In this document: piece after piece, positions 46,665 to 55,409 of the stretch
Layout: every line of letters starts with the position of its first letter
Position numbering within the stretch: the stretch's first letter is position 1
DNA from: Aestuariivirga sp.
Lineage (GTDB): Bacteria; Pseudomonadota; Alphaproteobacteria; Rhizobiales; Aestuariivirgaceae
NCBI RefSeq assembly: GCF_020252395.1
Contig: NZ_JADCDB010000002.1
Coordinates: forward strand, 186,001 to 250,000
Direction of reading: 5' to 3'
DNA: 64,000 bases
Translations under genes and position numbers: made by a program
The notes under the pieces: model-generated
The model's input: only the letters and a program-made list of their open reading frames with translations
Database searches by the model: none
Told to the model about the DNA's origin: nothing

Positions 46665-49450
46665 TACTGCCCAAGCCTTTCGAGAAGGTCGGGCACATGC
46701 ACCTGGTCGGCCTTGTAGTTGCCGGTCAGCGCATACATCACGATGTTGATGCCGGTGCGGAAAGCGAACTCACGTTGCCGGTCGGTTCCGGGAACCGCAG
46801 CGTAGAGCGGGTCGCCGTTCACGTCCATCGCCCAGGCGGCGGCATAGTCGTTGTAGCCGATGATGATGCCGCTCACGCCATCGGTGTTGCCGGTGGCCGC
46901 ACCCTCACTGTCGGACCTTTCGACCCACAGCTTGCCGCCGTCATAGCGGCCGGGGAAGCGATCCAGCAGGTAGAAGCTCTTGGTCAGCACGTGTGAGGGC
47001 GGCACGGGCTCGAGCGGCGGAATGTCGAGCTTGTCGAGGATGCGGCGCAGCGCCTCCGAGGCCGCGGTGGCGCCCCCCGACAGCGCGTCGCTGCTGGCGC
47101 CATCATCGCGCAGGTCGAAGAAGATGGTGCCGCCGCCTTTCATGTACGCGTCCATCTTGGCCAGCGCCGCATCGGATGGCACGGTGGCCTCAGCGCGCAC
47201 CGGCCAATAGAGCAACGGGAAAAAGACGAGTTCATCCTTCTCGATATTGATTCCGGTGGGATCGCCGACATTGACCGAGGTGCGCTCGCGCAGCATTTCG
47301 CCCAGGCCCTTTAGGCCTTCCTCGCTGATGCCGTCGATCCCGGCATCGCCGGTCTTCACATAGGCAAGGTGCGTCTCCAGCGCGCCCCGCATGGCGAAAT
47401 CGTCGCTTGCCTGCGCGCGCAGCGGCTGCCAGCTGGCGGCAAGGGCAAGCGCCATGAGCGCGGCGGTGGCCGCGCGGCGCTGGCGGAGCCGCGCCAGGCC
47501 GCCGCCAAGCAACAGTGCGGCACAGCAGTCGGCGAGGAAGGCCAGCATGGCCAGCGCGAAGGCATAAGGCGCAAGCGGCAGGGCGGGCAGCGGTTCCAGC
47601 GCGCGCTGCGCGATGCCCGCGGGCAGTGCGGAGATGGCGGCAAGCCCCGTTCCCTCCTGCGTCAGGTTGATGGCGCGTTCCTGTTCGCCGCGGCGGTAAA
47701 GGCCGGGCGGTGTTGCCGGCGACGGGTTCAGCTTGTCGATCTGTGCTGCCGGGATCGGCCGGGTGTCGGGCGAGGGGCTGATGAGTTCGCCGAAGCCATC
47801 GAGCGCTTGGAAGGGCGCAAAGGCCTGTGCATCGGAACTGGCCTCGGTCTTGATGCCGCTTCCTGCCGCGGGTGCGAGGTCCAGCACCCGGCGCAGCATT
47901 TCGACGAAGAGGCCGGAGACCGGCAAGTTCGACCAGTCGGCATTGGCGGTAACGTGGAACAGCACAACAAGCCCCTTGCCATCCCTCCTGGCGGTGACCA
48001 GGGGCGTGCCGTCGCCGAGGCTCGCCCACACCCTGCCGGGAAGGTCCGAGTCGGGTTCGGCCAGGACCTGCCGGACCACCTTCACCGAGGGATCGGATGC
48101 GAGGCCCGCGAAGGGCCCCTTCCCGGGGAAGGGCTGCATGGGCTGCGGCGTTTCCCAGCTCAGCGCGCTGCCGAGCGAGCGGTCGCCCGCGCGTAGCGTC
48201 ACCGGCACGAGCGAATCTTGCGCGCCTGCAAAGCGCGGACCGGCGAAGCGAAGGAGCACGCCGCCCTTCCCGACCCAGCGCGCGATCATCTCCTGCTGCT
48301 CGCCCGGCAGCACGCCGATGTCGGCGAGCACCAGCATGGACAGGCCCTGATCGAGCAGGCTCTTCAGCGCCGCCGTGTCCTTCGGCTGGCTCAGTTCGGC
48401 ATAGGGTTCTAGCGCGCGCGAGACATAGTAAAGAGGAGCCAGCAGCGGCTCCGCCCCCTCGGCGGTAGTGCCGGACATGAGGCCCACGGTCTTCCGCCGC
48501 CAGCGGTCATCCATGAGGAATGTGGTTGCGGCATTGTGTTCGTCCTTCACGCTGATGCGGCTCACCTCATTGCGCAGTTCGGTCGGCAGTTCGATCATGC
48601 CCCCGGCGGAAGTGGCGCCCGCGGCAAAATTCACTGTCACGTCGCCGAAGCTGCGGCCATTGCCGGCGGTTGCGGCGACCGGCACGGACCGGGCGGCCCC
48701 ACCAGGCGCCCGCAGCACGGTGACCTTGATGCTGCCGCCCTCGAAGCGCGGCGCGGCGAGCGCCATGGGAAGCTGCGCCATTGACGGCATGATCGCCTCA
48801 ACGGTGGCGGAGCCTTTGGCGAGTTTCTTGAGCCCCGCCGCGAAATCCTGCGCCTTGCCGTCATCGATGCCGTCGGCGATCCACACCACGTGCAGCGCGT
48901 CCTGCTGGCCGAAGGCCTGGTCGAGCCGCTGCAGCAGGCCCGTGCGATCGGGGCCGAAGGCACGCGGCTGCAGAGCTGCGGCGCGGCTCTGAAGGTCGGC
49001 CGCGGACTTGGGCTCCAGCGCCTGCGGCCGGAGTTCGGGGGTGGAGGTGGCGAGCGTTACCGTGGCGCCGCCCGCGGCGGCATCGTCCAGCACTTCGGCC
49101 ATCACCGCGAGACGCTGGTCCCAGTCCTTCGCGGCCGCCCAGCTGTCATCGACCACGAGCAGCACCGGCGTCCTGGTGAGCGCGCCTGTGCGGCCTGGCG
49201 CATAGAGCGGATGCGACACGCCGATGATAACGAGAGCGGCCAGCGCAAGCCGCAGCAGCAGCAGCCACCACGGCGTCTTGTCCGGCTGTTCCTCGCGGTT
49301 CCTGAGGCCCAGCAGCAGGCGGATCGCCGGGAAGCGCACCGTCTCTGGCCTGGGCGGCGTGAAGCGCAAAAGCCACCAGATCACCGGCAGCAGCAGCAGA
49401 GCGGCAAGTGCCAGTGGCGTGCCGAAGGTTATGGCGCTGAGCATGCTCAT
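46664..49450 (-). CDS. BatA/DUF4159-domain membrane protein
   Basis: This 928-residue protein has an N-terminal BatA-type membrane segment ('LALAALLLLPVIWWLLRFTPPRPETVRFPAI'), then a second helix. A VWA-like domain follows ('VLLVVDDSWAAAKDW', 'VVWIADGIDDG'), then a long beta-rich middle, helices near 635-690, and a C-terminal DUF4159 domain (about 700-925, 'FFPLLYWPVRAEA', 'GGTIFFDLRDDG'). The VWA metal motif DxSxS is reduced to DDSWA. It overlaps the DUF58 gene by four bases. Confidence 0.82.
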   Translation of the reverse strand: MSMLSAITFGTPLALAALLLLPVIWWLLRFTPPRPETVRFPAIRLLLGLRNREEQPDKTPWWLLLLRLALAALVIIGVSHPLYAPGRTGALTRTPVLLVVDDSWAAAKDWDQRLAVMAEVLDDAAAGGATVTLATSTPELRPQALEPKSAADLQSRAAALQPRAFGPDRTGLLQRLDQAFGQQDALHVVWIADGIDDGKAQDFAAGLKKLAKGSATVEAIMPSMAQLPMALAAPRFEGGSIKVTVLRAPGGAARSVPVAATAGNGRSFGDVTVNFAAGATSAGGMIELPTELRNEVSRISVKDEHNAATTFLMDDRWRRKTVGLMSGTTAEGAEPLLAPLYYVSRALEPYAELSQPKDTAALKSLLDQGLSMLVLADIGVLPGEQQEMIARWVGKGGVLLRFAGPRFAGAQDSLVPVTLRAGDRSLGSALSWETPQPMQPFPGKGPFAGLASDPSVKVVRQVLAEPDSDLPGRVWASLGDGTPLVTARRDGKGLVVLFHVTANADWSNLPVSGLFVEMLRRVLDLAPAAGSGIKTEASSDAQAFAPFQALDGFGELISPSPDTRPIPAAQIDKLNPSPATPPGLYRRGEQERAINLTQEGTGLAAISALPAGIAQRALEPLPALPLAPYAFALAMLAFLADCCAALLLGGGLARLRQRRAATAALMALALAASWQPLRAQASDDFAMRGALETHLAYVKTGDAGIDGISEEGLKGLGEMLRERTSVNVGDPTGINIEKDELVFFPLLYWPVRAEATVPSDAALAKMDAYMKGGGTIFFDLRDDGASSDALSGGATAASEALRRILDKLDIPPLEPVPPSHVLTKSFYLLDRFPGRYDGGKLWVERSDSEGAATGNTDGVSGIIIGYNDYAAAWAMDVNGDPLYAAVPGTDRQREFAFRTGINIVMYALTGNYKADQVHVPDLLERLGQ

Positions 49451-50325
49451 CGGCCGGCCTCGCCGGAGATCAGCGCATGCAGCGCGAGCAGCGTGGCTGT
49501 AGGCGGCTCATCCGTGCGGTGGATGACGAAGCTCCAGCCGATGCGCTGGCAGAGTTCCTTCAGCGCCGCGCGATGCCCGGCGAGCTCTTGCATATAGGCC
49601 TCGCGCAGCGTCTCGGCCTTGGACGAGAGGAACTTGAGCGGCCCCGTCATCTCGTGGAACTCGACGCGGCCGGCATAGGGCAGCGTTTCTTCCGCGGGGT
49701 CCACCACCTGCACGAGATGGCCCCTGACGCCGGTCTCCGCGAGCGGCGTGATGGCGCGTGCAATGTCATCGATCGTCTCGAAGAAGTCGCTGACCAGCAC
49801 CGCGCCTGAGAAGCGCGGCATGCGGGTGAAGCTCGGAAGCGTGGAGCCCTCCGCCTTCATGAACCACTGCGCGAGCTTGACCAGCTGAGCCCGTGTGTGG
49901 TCGGGCGCGTGGGGAGACCCCAGCGCACTCACCCGCTCATTCGCCCGCACCGCGAGCGAGGCGATTGCGAGTGCCAGGAGCTGCGCGCGCTCGCGCTTCG
50001 TCACCTGGGCGAGGTGCGACTTAAAGGTCATGGAGATCGACGGCGATGACCAGACCCACAGCGTGTTTGCCGCTTCCCACTCGTTTTCGCGGATATAGAC
50101 ATGGCTCGATCGCGCCGACTTGTGCCAGTCGATGCGCTGGGTCGAGTCTCCGAAGCTGTAATGGCGGTATTGCCAGAAGCTCTCGCCAGGGCCTGCGCGC
50201 TTGCGGCCGTGCTCGCCCAGGATCACCGTCGCGGCGATACGCTCCGCTTCGACCAGAAGCGGCGGCAGCGCGCGGGAGACTGCCGCAGCGCGGTCGGCGA
50301 GGGTGAGGGCCGGGGCGGTGGACAT
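49447..50325 (-). CDS. DUF58-domain protein
   Basis: This 292-residue protein contains the DUF58 signature around 'GESFWQYRHYSFGDSTQRIDWHKSARS' and 'YIRENEWE', a VWA-like fold usually encoded beside MoxR ATPases. The ATG at 50325 is preferred; a longer frame has no support. It lies four bases after the MoxR gene. Confidence 0.88.
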   Translation of the reverse strand: MSTAPALTLADRAAAVSRALPPLLVEAERIAATVILGEHGRKRAGPGESFWQYRHYSFGDSTQRIDWHKSARSSHVYIRENEWEAANTLWVWSSPSISMTFKSHLAQVTKRERAQLLALAIASLAVRANERVSALGSPHAPDHTRAQLVKLAQWFMKAEGSTLPSFTRMPRFSGAVLVSDFFETIDDIARAITPLAETGVRGHLVQVVDPAEETLPYAGRVEFHEMTGPLKFLSSKAETLREAYMQELAGHRAALKELCQRIGWSFVIHRTDEPPTATLLALHALISGEAGR

Positions 50326-50329
50326 CAGA

Positions 50330-51328
50330 TCAGGCGATGAGGCCGGAGAGACGCTCGATCGTGCCGTCGATGGTGTGGCCATCGGCGCGCGCCGTGAAGT
50401 TCAGCGCCATGCGGTGGCGGAACACCGGGCCCATCAGCGCCTGCACGTCATCGAGCGACGGGGAGAGGCGGCCCTGCAGCATGGCCCGCGCGCGCGCGCC
50501 CACCATAAGCGCCTGTGATGCGCGCGGCGAGGGCCCCCAGGCGACGTTGCGGTTCACGTAGTCGTCGGCCTCGGGGCCGGGGCGCGCGGCGCGGACCACG
50601 CGGAGGATGACTTCCGCCACCTGTTCGCCCACCGGGATCAGGCGGGTCAAACGCTGGGCATTCAGCAGTTCAGTGGTGGAGAGCACCGTCTCGGCCTCGG
50701 CGTCGGTAGCGCCGGTGGTGGCAAACAGCATGCGGCGCTCGGCGTCGAGCGAAGGATAGGGCACGTCGATCTGCACCAGGAAGCGGTCAAGCTGCGCTTC
50801 GGGCAGCGGATAGGTGCCTTCCTGCTCGATCGGGTTCTGTGTGGCGAGCACGTGGAAGGGCCGCGGCAGGTCATGGCGTTGGCCGGCCACCGTCACATGG
50901 TGCTCCTGCATCGCCTGCAGCAGGGCCGACTGGGTGCGCGGCGAGGCGCGGTTGATCTCGTCCGCCATCATCAGCTGGCAGAAGACGGGGCCCTGCAGGA
51001 AACGGAACTGGCGGCGGCCCGTCTCGTCCTCGTCGAGGACCTCGGAGCCCACGATATCCGCCGGCATCAGGTCAGGCGTGAACTGCACGCGCTTTTCGTC
51101 GAGGCCGAGAACGCGGCCCAGCGTGGTGGCAAGCTTGGTCTTGGCAAGGCCGGGGGCACCCACCAGCAGGGCATGGCCACCGCCGAGGATGGCGATCAGC
51201 ACCTGCTCGATCACCTCGTCCTGCCCGAAGATGACCCGGCCTATGGCGGCCCTAGCCTTGCCCAGCCGCTCCGTGGCCCCCTCGATGTCTGAAACGATCT
51301 GGCGGTCTGCTTCGTTGATGCTGGCCAT
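50330..51328 (-). CDS. MoxR-type AAA+ ATPase
   Basis: This 332-residue AAA+ protein has Walker A 'LLVGAPGLAKTKLA', Walker B 'MMADEINRASP', sensor 1 'LATQNPIEQEGTYPLPEAQLDRF' and a C-terminal lid. MoxR ATPases act as chaperones with VWA and DUF58 partners, here encoded just downstream. It heads the four-gene operon. Confidence 0.93.
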   Translation of the reverse strand: MASINEADRQIVSDIEGATERLGKARAAIGRVIFGQDEVIEQVLIAILGGGHALLVGAPGLAKTKLATTLGRVLGLDEKRVQFTPDLMPADIVGSEVLDEDETGRRQFRFLQGPVFCQLMMADEINRASPRTQSALLQAMQEHHVTVAGQRHDLPRPFHVLATQNPIEQEGTYPLPEAQLDRFLVQIDVPYPSLDAERRMLFATTGATDAEAETVLSTTELLNAQRLTRLIPVGEQVAEVILRVVRAARPGPEADDYVNRNVAWGPSPRASQALMVGARARAMLQGRLSPSLDDVQALMGPVFRHRMALNFTARADGHTIDGTIERLSGLIA

Positions 51329-51450
51329 GGCACTCACTAGAGTAAGATTCGGCCCCCGGCGGGCCCGTTCAATTGATTTGATCCTTGCCGGGCGAGAATG
51401 GCCTAAAAGAGGCGCGAAGGACAGTCCGACTCAACTGTAATGACGCGAAA

Positions 51451-52032
51451 ATGAACACGGATCCGCGCGATGCCAGCAACCCCCTCAAGGGGCTTGGAGA
51501 GGTGTCAAAGGCCAAGGGGCCGCCGCCCCTCCACCTGTGGAATCCGCCCTTCTGCGGCGACATCGACATGCGCATCGCCCAGGACGGCACCTGGTTTTAC
51601 ATGAATTCGCCGATCGGGCGGAAACCGCTGGTCCAGCTTTTCGCCTCGGTGCTGCGGCTGGATGCGGACGGGAAGTACTATCTCGTCACCCCTGTGGAAA
51701 AGGTGGGGATCCAGGTCGATGACGCACCCTTCACCGCGATCCGCATGCGGGTGGAGGGCGAAGGGAAGAGCCAGATCCTGCATTTCGAGACCAATGTGGA
51801 TGAGGAGGTCGCGATCGATGACGCACATCCCTTACGCTTTGCCGAGGAGCAGGGCACGGGTGGCCTCAAGCCCTATGTGCTGGTCAGGGTCAATCTCGAG
51901 GCGCTGGTGAGCCGCGCCCTGTTCTATGAGCTGGCTTCGGCGGGCGTGGTGGAGGAGGGCTGGTTCGGCGTCTGGTCGTCTGGCCGCTTCTACCCCATGC
52001 AGAAGGCCACCGAGATCGGGCTCGCCTCTTGA
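51451..52032 (+). CDS. DUF1285 family protein
   Basis: This 193-residue soluble protein contains the DUF1285 features 'PPPLHLWNPPFCGDIDMRIAQDGTWFYMNSPIGRKPLVQLFASVLR' in part and 'YYLVTPVEKVGIQVDDAPF'. No function is established for this family. It begins a plus-strand operon and overlaps the Nudix gene by four bases. Confidence 0.85.
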   Translation: MNTDPRDASNPLKGLGEVSKAKGPPPLHLWNPPFCGDIDMRIAQDGTWFYMNSPIGRKPLVQLFASVLRLDADGKYYLVTPVEKVGIQVDDAPFTAIRMRVEGEGKSQILHFETNVDEEVAIDDAHPLRFAEEQGTGGLKPYVLVRVNLEALVSRALFYELASAGVVEEGWFGVWSSGRFYPMQKATEIGLAS

Positions 52033-52658
52033 GCGCTATTGACGAGGCGGCGTTCCGGGTGCTGGCGGCCCGGCGGCTTCATGCCGAAGCACCGCCCCAG
52101 CACAGCTTCAGCGACGACGACCTGAACCCCACCGCGCGGATGATCCCCGCCACCGAGCAGCCGAAGCCCGCCGCCGTACTGGTGCCGCTGGTGCAGCGCG
52201 AGGACGGCCTCAACCTGCTCCTAACCGAGCGTCAGCCCCACCTGCGCCGCCATGCCGGGCAGATCGCCTTTCCCGGCGGGCGCATTGACGAAAAGGATGC
52301 CAATGCCGTCGCCGCAGCACTCCGCGAGACGGAGGAGGAGACGGGTATCGCGCCCAGCTTCGTGGAACCCATCGGCTTCCTCGACGCCTATCTGACCTCA
52401 ACGAACTACCGCGTCGTGCCAGTGGTGGCCGTGCTGCACCCCGGCTTCACCGTGGCGCCGCAAGAGGCGGAGGTGAAGGACGTCTTCGAGGTGCCGCTCG
52501 CCTTCCTCATGGACCCAGCCCATCACGTGCTCCATTCGCGCGACTGGCAGGGCCAGACCCGCTATTACTATGCCATGCCGTGGCAGGAGCGTTATATCTG
52601 GGGCGCAACCGCCGGCATGATCCGCAATCTCTACCGCCTGATGTATGAAACGCCATGA
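52029..52658 (+). CDS. CoA pyrophosphatase-type Nudix hydrolase (NudL-like)
   Basis: This 209-residue Nudix protein has the CoA-specific arrangement 'LTERQPHLRRHAGQIAFPGGRIDEKDANAVAAALRETEEETGI', in which the UPF0035 motif precedes the Nudix box. It should hydrolyse CoA or CoA-like pyrophosphates. The start is a TTG inside the stop codon of DUF1285 (TTGA). Confidence 0.88.
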   Translation: MSAIDEAAFRVLAARRLHAEAPPQHSFSDDDLNPTARMIPATEQPKPAAVLVPLVQREDGLNLLLTERQPHLRRHAGQIAFPGGRIDEKDANAVAAALRETEEETGIAPSFVEPIGFLDAYLTSTNYRVVPVVAVLHPGFTVAPQEAEVKDVFEVPLAFLMDPAHHVLHSRDWQGQTRYYYAMPWQERYIWGATAGMIRNLYRLMYETP

Positions 52659-53836
52659 GCAAGCTTCCCTCCCTCGCCGCTGAAGCGTGGCTCCAGGAGC
52701 CCGCGCTGCAGCGCCTGTTCGCGGTGCTGGCCACGGCAGGCGGCGAGGGCCGCGTGGCGGGAGGCGCCGTGCGCAACGCGCTGCTGGGCGAGCAGGTGAC
52801 GGAGGTCGACGTCGCCACCAACCTCTCGCCCGAGCAGGTGACGGCGGCCTGCTCGGCTGCCGGTATGGCCGTCCATCCCACCGGCATCGACCACGGCACG
52901 GTCACTGCCGTTGTCGACCATCACCCTTACGAAGTGACCACACTGCGCCATGATCTTGAGACCGACGGCCGCCGCGCCAAGGTGAAGTTTACCGGCGACT
53001 GGGAGACGGACGCCCAGCGGCGCGACTTCACGATGAACGCGCTCTACTGCGATGCGCAGGGCAGGATCTATGATTACGTCAATGGCTGGGCGGACGTGCA
53101 GGCACGCCGCGTCATCTTTGTGGGCGATGCGGAGCAGCGCATCACGGAGGACTATCTCCGCATCCTGCGCTTCTTCCGCTTCCATGCGCGCTATGGCCAC
53201 GGCGCGCCTGATGCCGCGGGTCTTCAAGCCTGCATGCGCCTCAAGTCAGGCCTCGATAGCCTCTCGGCGGAGCGTATCCGTCAGGAGGTGTTCAAGCTCA
53301 TGGCCGCCCCCGGCGCCGTCGCCACGCTGCAGCTGATGGCGGCGCAAGGCATTCTCGCCCATCTTCTTCCGTATACGGAAGACTGGTCTGTGCTCGAGCG
53401 CTTGCCGCCCGATGCGGTGCTGAGGCTCGCCGCCTTGGCCAGCAATCCGCTGGCCATGACGTCGCGCTGGCGTCTCTCCAACGAGGAGGGCGCGAGGCTC
53501 CGCAACATGGTTTCGCATGTGCCGCCTTCGCCCACGCTGCGCCCGGCCGAGCAGCGCATCATTCTCTACCAGTTGGGCGCTGGCGCGTGGCGCGATCTCG
53601 TCCTGCTCGCCTGGGCGCGGTCCGCTGCGCCGATGGAGGATGCTGGCTGGCAGGCGCTTCTGGACCTGCCGCTGCGCTGGACCATTCCCGCGCTGCCCGT
53701 CACCGGGCACGATCTTCTTGCCGCGGGCATGAAGCCCGGACCGGACATCGGCATCGTGCTGAAGAAGCTTGAAGACTGGTGGGCCGCCTCCGATTTCGAG
53801 CCAACGCGCGACGAGCTGCTGAAACGACTGACATAG
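52655..53836 (+). CDS. CCA tRNA nucleotidyltransferase / poly(A) polymerase family
   Basis: This 393-residue class II nucleotidyltransferase has 'VAGGAVRNALLG', catalytic acidic pair in 'EVDVATNL', 'KFTGDWETDAQRRDFTMNAL' and 'ITEDYLRILRFFRFHARYG'. In alphaproteobacteria this type usually repairs the CCA end of tRNAs. It overlaps the Nudix gene by four bases. Confidence 0.9.
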   Translation: MSKLPSLAAEAWLQEPALQRLFAVLATAGGEGRVAGGAVRNALLGEQVTEVDVATNLSPEQVTAACSAAGMAVHPTGIDHGTVTAVVDHHPYEVTTLRHDLETDGRRAKVKFTGDWETDAQRRDFTMNALYCDAQGRIYDYVNGWADVQARRVIFVGDAEQRITEDYLRILRFFRFHARYGHGAPDAAGLQACMRLKSGLDSLSAERIRQEVFKLMAAPGAVATLQLMAAQGILAHLLPYTEDWSVLERLPPDAVLRLAALASNPLAMTSRWRLSNEEGARLRNMVSHVPPSPTLRPAEQRIILYQLGAGAWRDLVLLAWARSAAPMEDAGWQALLDLPLRWTIPALPVTGHDLLAAGMKPGPDIGIVLKKLEDWWAASDFEPTRDELLKRLT

Positions 53837-53847
53837 AGGAACGAGAC

Positions 53848-54219
53848 ATGGCCGATATTCTGGTGATGAAGAGCAAGGGCAAGCATGCCCCAGAGCCCGA
53901 GAAGGGCAAGCCCGGCGCCGAAAAGCTGGTCAGGGGCAAGTACCGCACCACGACCTGGAACCATTTCACCGGCGAGGATGACCGCCTCTACTGCGGCATC
54001 TGGGAATCGACGCCCGGCAAGGTGAAGATCGACTATTCCGAGTGGGAGTTCTGCCATTTCATCGAGGGCAAGGCGATCCTCACCAATGAGGACGGCAAGA
54101 CCTGGACGCTGAAGAAGGGCGATGCCTTCATCATTCCCGCGGGCTTCAAGGGCACGTGGGAGACGGTGAAGAAGGTGAGGAAGCATTACGTCATCCTGCT
54201 GCCGAAGCCATCGGCATGA
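53848..54219 (+). CDS. Small cupin protein (Cupin_3)
   Basis: This 123-residue single-domain cupin has 'YCGIWESTPGKVKIDYSEWEFCHFIEGKAILTNEDG' in part and 'KKGDAFIIPAGFKGTWE', the two cupin motifs. The metal-binding histidines of classical cupins are only partly kept, as in the Cupin_3 (ureidoglycine aminohydrolase-like) group. It overlaps folM by four bases. Function unknown. Confidence 0.82.
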   Translation: MADILVMKSKGKHAPEPEKGKPGAEKLVRGKYRTTTWNHFTGEDDRLYCGIWESTPGKVKIDYSEWEFCHFIEGKAILTNEDGKTWTLKKGDAFIIPAGFKGTWETVKKVRKHYVILLPKPSA

Positions 54220-54971
54220 AGAGGTCGGTTCTTGTCACGGGATCGGCCAGGCGCATCGGGCGCCGGCTGGCGCTCGATCTTGCCCAGGACGGTTGGGATG
54301 TGGCCGTCCACTGCAACGCCTCGATCGCCGAAGCCGGGGAGGTGGCGGGCTTGATCCGCGCCATGGGCCGCAACACGGTGATCGTGCGCGGCAACCTGTC
54401 GGAGGCCGACGTGCCGGACCGGCTGATCGCCGAAGCCTCCGCGGCGCTGGGCGGCCTCACCTGCCTCATCAACAATGCCTCGCTGTTCGAGCCCGACGAG
54501 GTGGGCGCCATCACCAAGGCGAGCTGGGCCGACCATCTCGACACCAACCTGCGGGCACCCGTCTTCCTCTCCCAGGCCTTCGCCCGGCAACTGCCGGAGG
54601 GCGAAGAGGGCAACATTATCTCCATCATCGACCAGCGCGTGTGGAAGTTGAACCCGAAGTTCTTCTCCTATACCACCTCTAAGTCGGGCCTGTGGACGGC
54701 CACCCGCACGCTGGCCCAGGCGCTGGCGCCCAATATCCGCGTCAATGCCATCGGCCCTGGTCCCGCCCTTCCGTCAGCGCGCATGGACCAGGCGGAGTTC
54801 GACAAGCAGGCGAAACTGACGCTTCTGGGCCGCGGCACGTCGCCGGAGGAGATTTCCGCCGCCGTCAAATTCATATTGTCACAACCGTCACTGACGGGGC
54901 AGATGATCGCGCTGGACGGTGGCCAGCATCTTGTCTGGCAGACGCCGGACGTCGTCGAGGTCAATGAATGA
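54216..54971 (+). CDS. folM: FolM-like dihydromonapterin/dihydrofolate reductase (SDR)
   Basis: This 251-residue short-chain dehydrogenase has the pteridine-reductase signature 'VTGSARRIGRRLALDLAQDGW' (arginines where other SDRs have Gly-rich sequence), 'LINNASLFEPD' and catalytic Tyr/Lys in 'FSYTTSKSGLWTATR'. FolM and PTR1 reduce dihydrobiopterin, dihydromonapterin or dihydrofolate. The four-base overlap with folB downstream strongly supports a pterin role. Confidence 0.85.
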   Translation: MKRSVLVTGSARRIGRRLALDLAQDGWDVAVHCNASIAEAGEVAGLIRAMGRNTVIVRGNLSEADVPDRLIAEASAALGGLTCLINNASLFEPDEVGAITKASWADHLDTNLRAPVFLSQAFARQLPEGEEGNIISIIDQRVWKLNPKFFSYTTSKSGLWTATRTLAQALAPNIRVNAIGPGPALPSARMDQAEFDKQAKLTLLGRGTSPEEISAAVKFILSQPSLTGQMIALDGGQHLVWQTPDVVEVNE

Positions 54972-55366
54972 AGAAGCCGATGATCAGCCATCACGTGGCG
55001 AGCGCCACATCGGGCCTCCGCCACGTTTTCGTGCGCGACCTGGACCTGATGGCGCTGATCGGCATCTACGCGCATGAAAAGACCGATCCGCAGCGCATCA
55101 TCGTCAACATCGACCTTTCGGTTCAGGAAGGCGAGGGCCCGCAGGACGACGACATCGGCCACGTCGTGTCCTACGAGATCGTGGTGAAAAAGGTGGAACA
55201 GATCATCGCCGGGGGCCACATCAATCTGGTCGAGACGCTGTGCGAGAAAATCGCCGCCGCCTGTCTGCGCGACAAGCGCGTGGTGGCCGCGCGCGTGCGG
55301 GTCGAGAAGCCTGACATTATCAAGAATGCCCGCAGCGTGGGCGTGGAGATCGAGCGCCAGAGATAG
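54968..55366 (+). CDS. folB: Dihydroneopterin aldolase FolB
   Basis: This 132-residue protein follows FolB: 'VFVRDLDLMALIGIYAHEKTDPQRIIVNIDL', 'SYEIVVKKVEQII', 'LVETLCEKIAAACL' and 'VEKPDI'. FolB epimerises or cleaves dihydroneopterin in folate synthesis. It is coupled to folM. An N-terminal extension of about 18 residues precedes the usual start. Confidence 0.88.
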   Translation: MKKPMISHHVASATSGLRHVFVRDLDLMALIGIYAHEKTDPQRIIVNIDLSVQEGEGPQDDDIGHVVSYEIVVKKVEQIIAGGHINLVETLCEKIAAACLRDKRVVAARVRVEKPDIIKNARSVGVEIERQR

Positions 55367-55409
55367 CAGGGCGCTTTGCCGCACCGCGCTGCGGATGTAG
55401 AAAGCCGTC

